Source of the DNA: JAXMBX01 sp046349635
GTDB taxonomy: Bacteria > Planctomycetota > Planctomycetia > Planctomycetales > Planctomycetaceae
Assembly: GCA_046349635.1 (NCBI GenBank)
Contig: JAXMBX010000039.1
Location: forward strand, 1 to 49,925
Direction: 5' to 3'
DNA: 49,925 nt
In this document: piece by piece, positions 43,201 to 49,925 of the stretch
Numbering within the stretch: position 1 is the first letter of the stretch
Layout: every line of letters begins with the position of its first letter
Position numbers and translations under genes: made by a program
The notes under the pieces: generated by a model
Databases searched by the model: none
Told to the model about the DNA's origin: nothing
What the model saw: the letters and a program-made list of their open reading frames with translations, nothing else

Positions 43201-43275
43201 TTCTTCAACCTGGGAGGAAACACGCAGGGTTCGCAGTCCTCGACGCAGCTCGGTTCATTGCTGAATGGTTTCTAA
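40243..43275 (+). CDS. lptD: LptD/OstA-like outer-membrane LPS assembly protein
   Basis: A 1010-residue outer-membrane protein. The start is TTG 40243, which gives a signal peptide (LAICVVSMLAFLSESSLLCA); ATG 40282 would cut into it. The N-terminal half has OstA/LptA-like beta-jellyroll sequence, for example VLSGDCRLMQGKQMHRAAEM and FYLEGNIVIRQGDKTLRANR. From about residue 400 it resembles LptD, with LWIEDMPVGYFPYITAPMSK marking entry to the beta-barrel and many alternating strands to the end. LptD inserts LPS into the outer membrane. Residues about 150-220 form an extra Pro-rich segment. The LptE partner is not visible nearby. A start at a different codon cannot be excluded. Confidence 0.85.
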   Translation: MFRAWSLAICVVSMLAFLSESSLLCARRRSEAGECAVTSKASRSKSLRSVNFWQEENGEKVWVLSGDCRLMQGKQMHRAAEMVVWQVRPPGNSRSPREKVILYLRNESSQDDAADPMRDDARLVELWTTARITSPSAGGQQRITREDPLYQQALQFRQQHETPLVRLTGHTEVEEVDDGIQMLPPPLAEPKKSGVRRVRIFPRSSTPNNFYSKENPKATPPEQIAMITDGLQVIVDDLEGLGDITLLADRAVIWIQTPDGQGLGSMTEMTTDQPMQFYLEGNIVIRQGDKTLRANRAFYDLQEDRAILLDAELKVTVPNLPMPLRVRGEEIRQLSKGSFQADNAWVSTSRFGKPGFRVQSSQIKVEERSPTSVFGNKSTEVDPETGAPVVQGDPWVTSTNNSLWIEDMPVGYFPYITAPMSKNRGSFPQVSVGNDRVFGVQVRTVSNLLQLAKIDAPPGTELNLMADYLSKRGPAIGLNGKYDAPEGLFGIPAHMHGDAVRYFIYDTGLDNLGLDRRTLVPPYDARGRATFHNWMEFDDDTKLYSEIGYFSDRNFQEQYFEKEFDTAKDNETLLQFKKDFWDNQSFSILGKYRLNDPDTTASWLPKLDHYMLGEPLLNNWVTLSSHSSAGYAHLQPGAYPTDPNDLYVPLPYTPDVEGAVLSTRQEITMPFQNELFNIAPYALGGADYWSQDMTGNELGRLYGSAGVRGSMMMWRAFPEVNSEILGLRGLAHKMIFDFDYSYSQATTPLYNVPQYNEFDDLAQYRFRNRLIVNTFGGTLPPQFEPRYYAVRTGAAHNVTAPYSEMVDDQQVLRLGWRHRLQTKVGPFENPRIKDWMTLDLEASFFPDSMRDNFGKDWGLLSGRYNWYVSDRTTVLANAYYDTFQNAQQLWNFGVISQRSTRGSVYVGLRQVKGATLDSQILTTSYSYQMTDKWVSTFGNAYDLGEHMNRGQSMTLTRVGNDFLIHIGANYDASKNNVGFAIAVEPRFFNLGGNTQGSQSSTQLGSLLNGF

Positions 43276-43367
43276 CCTTTTGTCCCGAAAGCTGCCTCTT
43301 CGCATTCATTTTCCATGACCTGAGCAGTACACTCGAATTTTGGTCCTGAGTTTTGCCAGGTGAGTCT

Positions 43368-45905
43368 ATGACAGCCGTCGAACACGCGAAAATCACTCCT
43401 GAGATCCTGGCCCCGGCGGGGGATTGGGAGGCGCTCCGCGCCGCGGTGGCGAATGGGGCGGACGCGGTTTACTTCGGGTTGTCGCAGTTCAATGCCCGCT
43501 ATCGGGCGACGAATTTCACGCTGGAAGAACTGCCGCAGGTGATGGAGTTCCTGCATGGCCGGAACGTGCGCGGGTATGTCACCTGCAACACGCTGATATT
43601 CTCGGATGAACTGCCGGAAATCGCGGAGTATGTGGCGGCACTCGCTCGAAACAAGGTCGATGCGGTGATCGTGCAGGATCTGGGGCTGGTGCAGTTGATC
43701 CGGCAGCTGGCACCCGGGTTGCCAATTCACGGCTCGACGCAGATGACGCTGACCGAGACCCGGGGAATCGAGTTTGTGGAGCGGCTTGGGGTCTCCCGAG
43801 TCATTCTCGCGCGGGAGCTTTCGGCACAGGACATTCGGACCATCACGGCGGAGTCGCATCTCCCCGTCGAGGTCTTCGTGCATGGGGCGTTGTGCATCGC
43901 CTACAGCGGTCAGTGCCTGACCAGTGAAGCGCTGGGGGGACGGAGCGCGAACCGCGGACAATGTGCGCAAGCGTGCCGTCTCCCTTATGACCTGATCGTC
44001 GATGGACGCCACAAGGATCTCGGCGAACAGTCGTACCTGGTCAGCCCGCAGGATCTGGCGGCGCCGGATCTCATTGCGGATCTGGTGCAGAATGGCGTGA
44101 TCAGCTTCAAAATCGAAGGGCGATTAAAGAGTGCGCAGTACGTCGCTGCGACAACGCAGACCTATCGGGCAGCGCTCGACGCGGCGTTGTCTCATTCGTC
44201 GTTTTCCTGGAACGACCAACAACAGCGTGATCTGGCGCAGAGTTTCTCGCGGGGGTTGTCGCACGGTTTCCTGGAGGGGGTGAATCACCAGACCCTGGTG
44301 GAGGGACGGTTTCCCAAGAGCCGGGGAGTGAAACTCGGAAAAGTCGTGGATAAGACTTCTACGGGAGTGATTCTGGAACTCGATCCGTCGATCTCTTCCG
44401 ATGGACCGGCTCCCGTGCAGGCAGGGGATGGGGTGGTCTTCGATGAGGGGCATCCGGAACAGGACGAGCAGGGAGGACGGATTTACGCCGTGCGATTCGT
44501 CACGGGGCAGCCTCGGCGCGTGGAACTGACATTTGCCCGGGAACAGTTGAACCTGTCGGTGTTGGCGGTCGGTTGCCTGGTCTGGAAAACGGACGATCCG
44601 GCGCTGCGGCGACGGCTGTCGCAGTCGTACAACCGGGATCTGATCGTCCATCGGCGCCCGCTCGATCTGGAAGTGAACGGAGAGATTGGCGGTCAGTTGA
44701 CGCTGACGTTTGTGACGGATCGAAACGGGCGGGTGGAAGTCTCGTGGGAGGGACCGCTCGCCGAAGCGAAAAAACATCCGCTGAGTGAATCGCTCCTGCG
44801 GGAACAGATTGGGCGGTTGGGGGACACGCCGTACGAACTTCGAAACATTCAATTTGCGAACCCGGCGGGTCTGCCGGTAATGGTTCCCAAGAGCGTGCTC
44901 AATGATCTGCGCAGGCAGGCAGTGACACAACTCAAGGCACTGGAGGAGCAGGTAGCGGCGGTCACTGTTCGTCCCGAGGCACTGCAGGAATTGCGCGCGG
45001 GCCTGAAGCGCTTCGAGAAAGAGGAATCCATTCCGGCGGAAGCTCAATGGTATGTGCTCGTTCGAGACCTGGATCAACTCGCGACGGTACTCGATTGGGA
45101 ACCCGCGAACGGTTTGCGGCGTCCGGCGGCTATTTATTGTGACTTCGAGGATATCCGGGGCTACGAACAGGCGCGTGAGAAATGCGCGCACGCGGGGATT
45201 CCGCTCGGACTGGCGACCGTGCGGATTGCCAAGCCGAAGGAGGAAGGTTGGATGCGGCAGATCATGGGCTATGCGCCGGATCTGATCCTGATCCGCAACC
45301 TGGCGAGCCTGCATTTCTTCCAGGAGCAGACCCCTCACATTCCGCTTATCGGCGATTACTCGCTGAACATCACCAACGAATTGACCACAGCCATTTTCGC
45401 GGAGACCGGGTTGCAGCGGTTGGTTCCCGGTTACGACCTCAACTGGAGCCAGTTGAAGAGCCTGCTGCAACGGTTCCCCGCATCACGGTTTGAACAGGTG
45501 ATTCACCAGCACATGCCGATGTTTCACATGGAACATTGCGTGTTCGCGGCGACGCTATCGAACGGCAAGGATTACCGGGACTGTGGACGGCCGTGCGAAT
45601 CGCATCGGGTCGAATTGCGGGACCGGATGGGGCAGTTGCATCCGTTGCTGGCGGACGTCGGTTGCCGGAATACGCTTTTCAACGCCGAGGCGCAATCGGC
45701 GGCGGAGTACGTCTCCCGGATGCTGGAACTGGGGCTGCGGCATTTTCGTGTGGAATTGCTGCGTCAAAAGCCCGCTGAGATTCCGGACCTGCTGAATCGC
45801 TATGCGCGTCTGCTGGCGGGACAGGAGACGGGAAAATCGACGTGGACGCAGTTGCGGGTTCTCAATCAACTCGGCGTGACGCGCGGCCCGCTGGAGTTCG
45901 AGTAA
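43368..45905 (+). CDS. U32 family peptidase / RlhA-like protein
   Basis: An 845-residue U32 protein. The start is ATG 43368 behind AGGTGA; the frame is open from TTG 43353. The N-terminal catalytic-type domain begins PEILAPAGDWEALRAAVANG and contains DAVYFGLSQFNAR, GYVTCNTLIFSDELPE and IHGSTQMTLT. The conserved Cys cluster is HGALCIAYSGQCLTSE and NRGQCAQACRLPYDL, which binds an Fe-S cluster in related proteins. The C-terminal DUF3656-like half ends with a second Cys-containing segment (CVFAATLSNGKDYRDCGRPC). E. coli RlhA of this family hydroxylates 23S rRNA; others are called collagenase-like. The rRNA-modification role is inferred. Lies downstream of lptD, 92 bases away. Confidence 0.9.
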   Translation: MTAVEHAKITPEILAPAGDWEALRAAVANGADAVYFGLSQFNARYRATNFTLEELPQVMEFLHGRNVRGYVTCNTLIFSDELPEIAEYVAALARNKVDAVIVQDLGLVQLIRQLAPGLPIHGSTQMTLTETRGIEFVERLGVSRVILARELSAQDIRTITAESHLPVEVFVHGALCIAYSGQCLTSEALGGRSANRGQCAQACRLPYDLIVDGRHKDLGEQSYLVSPQDLAAPDLIADLVQNGVISFKIEGRLKSAQYVAATTQTYRAALDAALSHSSFSWNDQQQRDLAQSFSRGLSHGFLEGVNHQTLVEGRFPKSRGVKLGKVVDKTSTGVILELDPSISSDGPAPVQAGDGVVFDEGHPEQDEQGGRIYAVRFVTGQPRRVELTFAREQLNLSVLAVGCLVWKTDDPALRRRLSQSYNRDLIVHRRPLDLEVNGEIGGQLTLTFVTDRNGRVEVSWEGPLAEAKKHPLSESLLREQIGRLGDTPYELRNIQFANPAGLPVMVPKSVLNDLRRQAVTQLKALEEQVAAVTVRPEALQELRAGLKRFEKEESIPAEAQWYVLVRDLDQLATVLDWEPANGLRRPAAIYCDFEDIRGYEQAREKCAHAGIPLGLATVRIAKPKEEGWMRQIMGYAPDLILIRNLASLHFFQEQTPHIPLIGDYSLNITNELTTAIFAETGLQRLVPGYDLNWSQLKSLLQRFPASRFEQVIHQHMPMFHMEHCVFAATLSNGKDYRDCGRPCESHRVELRDRMGQLHPLLADVGCRNTLFNAEAQSAAEYVSRMLELGLRHFRVELLRQKPAEIPDLLNRYARLLAGQETGKSTWTQLRVLNQLGVTRGPLEFE

Positions 45906-45939
45906 TTCCGATGAAGCTCAACGACTGATTCTTGCCCCG

Positions 45940-47352
45940 TCATCCGTGGATGACGACCATTTTTTCCTCGGTCATCTCGCGGATGGCATAGCGCGGTCCC
46001 TCCTTGCCGATGCCACTGTCCTTGAGTCCGCCATAGGGCATGAGGTCCGCACGCCACTGCGAGGACCAGTTGATGTGCAGGTTGCCACTTTCCACTTCGC
46101 GCGCAAACTTCATCGCGTGGTCGATATTCTGGGTGAAGATCCCCGCGGCCAGGCCGAATTGCGAATCGTTTGCGAGGGCGATCGCCTCTTCAATCGATTC
46201 AAAAGCCGTGACAGCGACGGCGGGGCCGAACAATTCCTCGCGGCTGACTTTCATATTCGGCGTGACCTGCGCCAGGATTGTCGGCTCGACGAGCGCCCCG
46301 TGCCGTTTTCCTCCGGTGACAACTTTCGCGCCTTGAGAGACCGCCTCGTCGATCCAGCTTTGCACGCGGATCGCATCCGATTCGCGAACCATCGGGCCGA
46401 CGTTGGTCCCTTCCGCGAGTTGATTTCCGCAGGTGAGTTGACCGACCCGGGACTTGAGGGCGTCAAGAAAATCACCAGTGATTTTTCCGGCAGTGAGAAT
46501 TCGCTGGGCCGAAATACAGGTCTGTCCCGCATTCGCATAGCCTGTTGCTGTGATCGCGGCGGCGGCCTTGTCGATGTCCGCGTCCGCCATGATGATGACC
46601 GGGCAGTTGCTTCCCAGTTCCATCGTCACCCGTTTCACTCCCGCCATGCGGCAGATCTCTTCGCCGATGGGATAGCTGCCTGTGAAGGTGATCTTGCGGA
46701 CCCGTGCGTCGGTGCAGATCGCTTTTCCGAGTTCCGCTCCAGAACCAGTGACACAGGCGATGGCTTCCGGGGGGAGTCCTGCTTCCAGCAGTATTTCCAC
46801 GAACTTCAGCGCGGAGAGGGGAGTATCACTGGCGGGTTTGATGATGACGGCATTTCCCGCCGCGATCGCCGGGCCGACCTTGTGGCAGACGAGATTTAAC
46901 GGGAAGTTAAACGGAGTGATCGCCGCCACGACTCCGCACGGAACGCGGAGGGTGAATCCGAGCTTGTTCTGGCCTCCGGGAGCGGCATCCAGCGGGACCA
47001 TCTCGCCAACCACCCGCCGCGCTTCTTCGGCGGAGACTTCGATCACTTCCCTCGCGCGGCTGGCTTCCAGCTTTCCTTCGGCAAGGATTTTTCCCTCTTC
47101 GGAACTGATGGTTTTCGCGAGGTCCGCTTCCCGTTCCAGCATCAGTTTGGCGGCGCGCTTCAGGATCTGGCTCCGTTCGAGCGCGGGGAGGGCACGCATC
47201 TTTCGGGCCCCTTCGACCAGTGTGCCGATGGCGCGGTCGATTTCAGCCGCCGAACCTTTCGGAACCGTGTCGATCTGTTCTCCACTGAAGGGGTTGACGA
47301 CGGGAATTGTTTCGCGGCCTTCTCGCCATTCCCCCGAAACGAAGTAGCGCAT
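45940..47352 (-). CDS. NAD(P)-dependent aldehyde dehydrogenase
   Basis: A 470-residue aldehyde dehydrogenase of the ALDH superfamily, cytoplasmic. The Rossmann region has ITPFNFPLNLVCHKVGPAIA with IIKPASDTPLSA, then ITFTGSYPIGEEI. The catalytic Glu is in VTMELGSNCPVII and the catalytic Cys in NAGQTCISAQRI. EELFGPAVAVTAFESIEEAI and the C-terminal SGNLHINWSSQWRADLMPYG complete the fold. It resembles lactaldehyde/phosphonoacetaldehyde-type or succinate semialdehyde-type enzymes; the substrate cannot be decided. A hairpin (CGTCATCC with GGATGACG, 45938-45955) overlaps its stop codon, between convergent genes. Divergent from the TM2-like gene. Confidence 0.93.
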   Translation of the reverse strand: MRYFVSGEWREGRETIPVVNPFSGEQIDTVPKGSAAEIDRAIGTLVEGARKMRALPALERSQILKRAAKLMLEREADLAKTISSEEGKILAEGKLEASRAREVIEVSAEEARRVVGEMVPLDAAPGGQNKLGFTLRVPCGVVAAITPFNFPLNLVCHKVGPAIAAGNAVIIKPASDTPLSALKFVEILLEAGLPPEAIACVTGSGAELGKAICTDARVRKITFTGSYPIGEEICRMAGVKRVTMELGSNCPVIIMADADIDKAAAAITATGYANAGQTCISAQRILTAGKITGDFLDALKSRVGQLTCGNQLAEGTNVGPMVRESDAIRVQSWIDEAVSQGAKVVTGGKRHGALVEPTILAQVTPNMKVSREELFGPAVAVTAFESIEEAIALANDSQFGLAAGIFTQNIDHAMKFAREVESGNLHINWSSQWRADLMPYGGLKDSGIGKEGPRYAIREMTEEKMVVIHG

Positions 47353-47573
47353 CAGACGGTATCCTTAGAATAAGGTGAGGCGGTCATTTTTCTGCCGACT
47401 TCAGGATGACAACCGCGGTGGAACGCGCCAAGGGGGCGGTTTTCTACGGAAATCACGGAATTCGCGCGAAATGTCCCGATTTCCGACGTTGGGCTGGACT
47501 GGAGTGCAAATCCAATCGCATCTACAATAGTGAAGCCTTTTTCCGTCGAATTCCCCACATGCAAGAGTGACGA

Positions 47574-48500
47574 ATGTCTGCAAGCCCTCCACCCCCCAAA
47601 ACGCGCGCTCCTCAGACCATCAACCTGCGGGACCGCTGGCTGGCGGCTGTTCTTGCCTGGCTCGTCCCCGGACTGGGACATCTCTATCAGGGACGATTCT
47701 TCAAGGCGTTTCTCTTCAGCATTTGCATCCTGGGGACGTTCTTCTCCGGGGTCTGCCTGGGCGATGCCAAGGTGGTCAACTGGAACTGGAAGTCGGAATA
47801 CCGGACCTACGGCTATTTCGCACAGGTTCTCGTGGGGGTTCCCGCGCTGCCGGCTCGCCTGCAGGCCTATCGTCAGCCCCCCGAGATGATTGCTCCCGAC
47901 CGGAGTAATCTGCTCTTGGAGAAACCGCTGCAGGGAGATTTCGAAGGGACGTTGACGGACCTGCGGATCGGGACAGAACCGGCAACCGTGGCGAATGTCG
48001 TGGGGAAGATTGACATCAAGCCCGCGACTGCGGAGGGGTTTGAACGGCGTGTCCAGGGGACGCTCAAAGCGAAGATTCTCCCGATCCCCGGAGAACCGCT
48101 GAGTGTCAAATCGGAGACAGAGGTCGAGTTGAACCTGACGACGTTACGCGACATCGAACCGGCGATTTATCCCTCTCCCAATCGAGAGATCAGTTGTGAT
48201 TTCGAGGGGAAAGTCCTGGATGCCAGTGGTGCGACCCTGCTCGGCGGAGTTTCCGGTCACGTGATGAATGCCCGGACATTGTGGGACCGGTATGCGGCGC
48301 CCCTTGATGACCGGGGCTTTGAAGAAGCGAACGGAGACCTGGGGAAGTATTTTGAACTGGGCCTCGTTTATACGTGGATCGCCGGATTTCTGAATCTGCT
48401 GGCGATCTGGGATGCGTTTGAAGGACCGGCGAATGGATATCGTGACGATGAGGATTCGGATGTTTCGAATTCCGATCCCAAACCGGTTCCCGCCGTCTGA
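47574..48500 (+). CDS. TM2-like membrane protein (DUF6677-like)
   Basis: A 308-residue protein. The N-terminal part has the TM2-like pattern WLAAVLAWLVPGLGHLYQGR followed by a second hydrophobic stretch (FLFSICILGTFFSGVCLG). The middle (about 110-240) is predicted soluble and beta-rich (FEGTLTDLRIGTEPATV, VKSETEVELNLTTLRDIEPA). A third hydrophobic segment lies near the C terminus (LVYTWIAGFLNLLAIWDAFE), then an acidic tail. From memory it matches a planctomycete family catalogued as DUF6677; function unknown. It is followed, 30 bases on, by a small membrane protein gene and then a DUF4173-like gene. Confidence 0.75.
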   Translation: MSASPPPPKTRAPQTINLRDRWLAAVLAWLVPGLGHLYQGRFFKAFLFSICILGTFFSGVCLGDAKVVNWNWKSEYRTYGYFAQVLVGVPALPARLQAYRQPPEMIAPDRSNLLLEKPLQGDFEGTLTDLRIGTEPATVANVVGKIDIKPATAEGFERRVQGTLKAKILPIPGEPLSVKSETEVELNLTTLRDIEPAIYPSPNREISCDFEGKVLDASGATLLGGVSGHVMNARTLWDRYAAPLDDRGFEEANGDLGKYFELGLVYTWIAGFLNLLAIWDAFEGPANGYRDDEDSDVSNSDPKPVPAV

Positions 48501-48530
48501 TCGCGGTTTCTTAAGAGACAGGAAGATCCG

Positions 48531-48728
48531 ATGGATCCGATCCTCGCCGAAATGAACAAGACCTTTTTCCTGGTCCCTTTGGCCGTGACCATTAGCCTGG
48601 TGTATGCGGCGACGCGGTACGAAGCGCCGGCGAGCATTTTCCGCCGTGCCCTGCGAGTGCTGGTGCTGATCCTGGGGGGGATGGGGGCGGTGATCGGCCT
48701 GCTGATGCTGCTGTCGGTCAATCAGTAG
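48531..48728 (+). CDS. Small two-TM membrane protein
   Basis: A 65-residue protein with two hydrophobic segments: FFLVPLAVTISLVYAAT (about residues 12-28) and LRVLVLILGGMGAVIGLLML (about 41-61), joined by a short basic loop (RYEAPASIFRRA). It lies 30 bases after the TM2-like gene in the same orientation, which supports cotranscription. A short purine patch (ACAGGAAGATCC) precedes ATG 48531. No family name is recognised. Confidence 0.7.
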   Translation: MDPILAEMNKTFFLVPLAVTISLVYAATRYEAPASIFRRALRVLVLILGGMGAVIGLLMLLSVNQ

Positions 48729-48913
48729 CTCGCGAACGAACGCGGACGCATTTCTCTCCTTCCTGATTTGAACGCATCAAATCTGGTGTGCGCAAGAAAA
48801 AAGTTCCCTCGCGAAAGCGCAGATCGCTCGTAACTCCTGAGAGAAGGGTTTGAGGAGGCCAGTCCGGGATGCGATGTCCGGTGCGGTCCCTGTTGCGATC
48901 TGCGGAGCGCGCC

Positions 48914-49925
48914 ATGAGCGATGCTGAGGACCCGTTATCTTCTCTTCCCGGTCCAGTCCAGGAAAATTCAACCGCAGCGGATGCTCCCCCGGCTTCCGTC
49001 ATCAATCGCGATCCTGTACCGCGTCTGAAAGAAATTCTCGCGCTGCTGCTGATCGTCGTGATCTCTGATGTGACGCTTTATCGCGGCGAGGGATTTGCGG
49101 GATTATCATTCCTATTGGCCGCTGCTCCGCTGTTGTTGTTCCTGGGTACGCCACATCGAGAACGCGGCGGAGTCCTGTTGCTGTTGTGGGGGATGTTGCT
49201 GCTGTTGTCCGCGCGGCTGTTGTGGTGCGGATTTTATCTGACCGCGGTGGTCGGATTCGCATTGCTCCCCTGCTTTTCGATCGCGCTGACGGGACGCAAA
49301 CCCTACGTTCCGGAGGCTTGCGCCTTTATTCCGCGGCTGTTGTATTACGGTGCCCGCGGGTCTGCCGCGTATGAGGCGGTGCTGCGCAAGTCTTGCCGTC
49401 GTTTCACGTATGCAGCCTGGTTGACGGTCCTCCTGCCCGTGGCGGTGGGGATGATGTTCAGCCTGCTGTTCGTGCTGGCGAATCCCGATCTGGTGAAATC
49501 CTTCCATGGCTGGTTGTCGGAGCTGGTGGAGTGGATGCTGCAGTGGTTCGGTCAGAATCCGATGTGGGAGGTCGTCTTCTGGGGTGGAGCGGCGTGGATC
49601 GCAATCGGTTTGATGCGTCCCTTTGGTGACTCGTCCGTGCCTCCTCTCGGAAAGCTGGATGCGATTCCGGAAAACGCCGATTGGAGCACAAAATCCGATC
49701 CCCTCTTCAGCGCGTTTCGAAATACGTTGTCGCTGGTGATTGTGCTGTTCGGGGCGTATCTCGTCTTTGAATTCAAAACATTGTGGTTCAGAGTCTTCCC
49801 GGCAGGTTTTTATTACTCGGGTTATGCCCACGAAGGGGCCGCCTGGTTGACCGTGGCATTGGCGCTGGCGACCGCATTGCTCTCGTTGATCTTCCGCGGC
49901 CGCGTGTTGCGACGTGGCAAGATTG
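48914..49925 (+). CDS. DUF4173/DUF4153-like polytopic membrane protein, partial
   Basis: An open frame of 337 codons from ATG 48914 that runs off the end of the window; it has no stop inside. GGAG lies six bases before the start. After a polar N terminus of about 40 residues there are repeated hydrophobic segments, for example LKEILALLLIVVISDVTLY, GLSFLLAAAPLLLFLG, GVLLLLWGMLLLLSARLLWC, WLTVLLPVAVGMMFSLLFV and LSLVIVLFGAYLVFEFKTLW. The pattern FPAGFYYSGYAHEGAAWLT matches the conserved Y-x-x-x-A-H-x-G-A segment of DUF4173/DUF4153 membrane proteins. Function is unknown. Likely inner-membrane, third in a run of membrane-protein genes. Confidence 0.75.
   Translation, partial: MSDAEDPLSSLPGPVQENSTAADAPPASVINRDPVPRLKEILALLLIVVISDVTLYRGEGFAGLSFLLAAAPLLLFLGTPHRERGGVLLLLWGMLLLLSARLLWCGFYLTAVVGFALLPCFSIALTGRKPYVPEACAFIPRLLYYGARGSAAYEAVLRKSCRRFTYAAWLTVLLPVAVGMMFSLLFVLANPDLVKSFHGWLSELVEWMLQWFGQNPMWEVVFWGGAAWIAIGLMRPFGDSSVPPLGKLDAIPENADWSTKSDPLFSAFRNTLSLVIVLFGAYLVFEFKTLWFRVFPAGFYYSGYAHEGAAWLTVALALATALLSLIFRGRVLRRGKI

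Overview
This window is a chromosomal stretch from a planctomycete, most likely of the Planctomycetaceae type. That placement is inferred from gene content: a DUF1549/DUF1553 cytochrome protein, a PVC-type haem-binding dehydrogenase with a C-terminal CxxCH domain, a TIGR03067-like protein, an exported protein carrying the LEPR-xLL-like motif, signal peptidases with very large insertions, and an LptD-like outer-membrane protein. No tRNA, rRNA, CRISPR array, insertion sequence or prophage gene was seen, and the region reads as core chromosome. The base composition is GC-rich, so many long antisense frames are open; they were treated as shadows.

Layout. (1) 257-9679 is an envelope cluster: a large secretin, a lipoprotein and a BON-domain protein on the plus strand, facing a minus-strand protein built of secretin N-type domains without a barrel. 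That last gene is split by a frameshift near 7.4 kb. (2) 10022-14085 holds a GH92 alpha-mannosidase, a small basic protein, an exported esterase and a cupin. (3) 14176-20698 (minus) is an apparent four-gene operon: ROK sugar kinase, lepA and two tandem, unusually large lepB paralogues. (4) 21056-23097 has a one-TM small protein, a TIGR03067-like exported protein with a clear terminator, and a PpiC/SurA-like foldase. (5) 23279-27737 has an M24 aminopeptidase, accB, accC and a PPi-type phosphofructokinase ending in a strong terminator.

(6) 27937-29882 (minus) is one ancestral gene for an exported CAP-domain protein with five FG-GAP-like repeats, now split by a one-base deletion in a C tract. 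(7) 29969-39928 holds the DUF1549/DUF1553 protein, a tandem universal stress protein (minus), and a three-gene run of ceramidase-like hydrolase, PVC-type haem protein and GT39-like membrane glycosyltransferase. (8) 40243-43275 is lptD-like, behind a near-consensus sigma-70 promoter. (9) 43368 to the end has a U32 peptidase/RlhA-like protein, an aldehyde dehydrogenase (minus), a TM2-like membrane protein, a 65-residue membrane protein, and a DUF4173/DUF4153-like membrane protein that runs off the window.

A theme is envelope biogenesis: secretin and companions, signal peptidases, a periplasmic foldase, LptD, and several secreted or periplasmic catabolic proteins. The features most worth a second look are the secretin / barrel-less secretin / BON cluster, the zinc-ribbon plus LamG-like insertions in both signal peptidases, the two frameshifted genes, and a palindromic repeat found in two convergent intergenic gaps.
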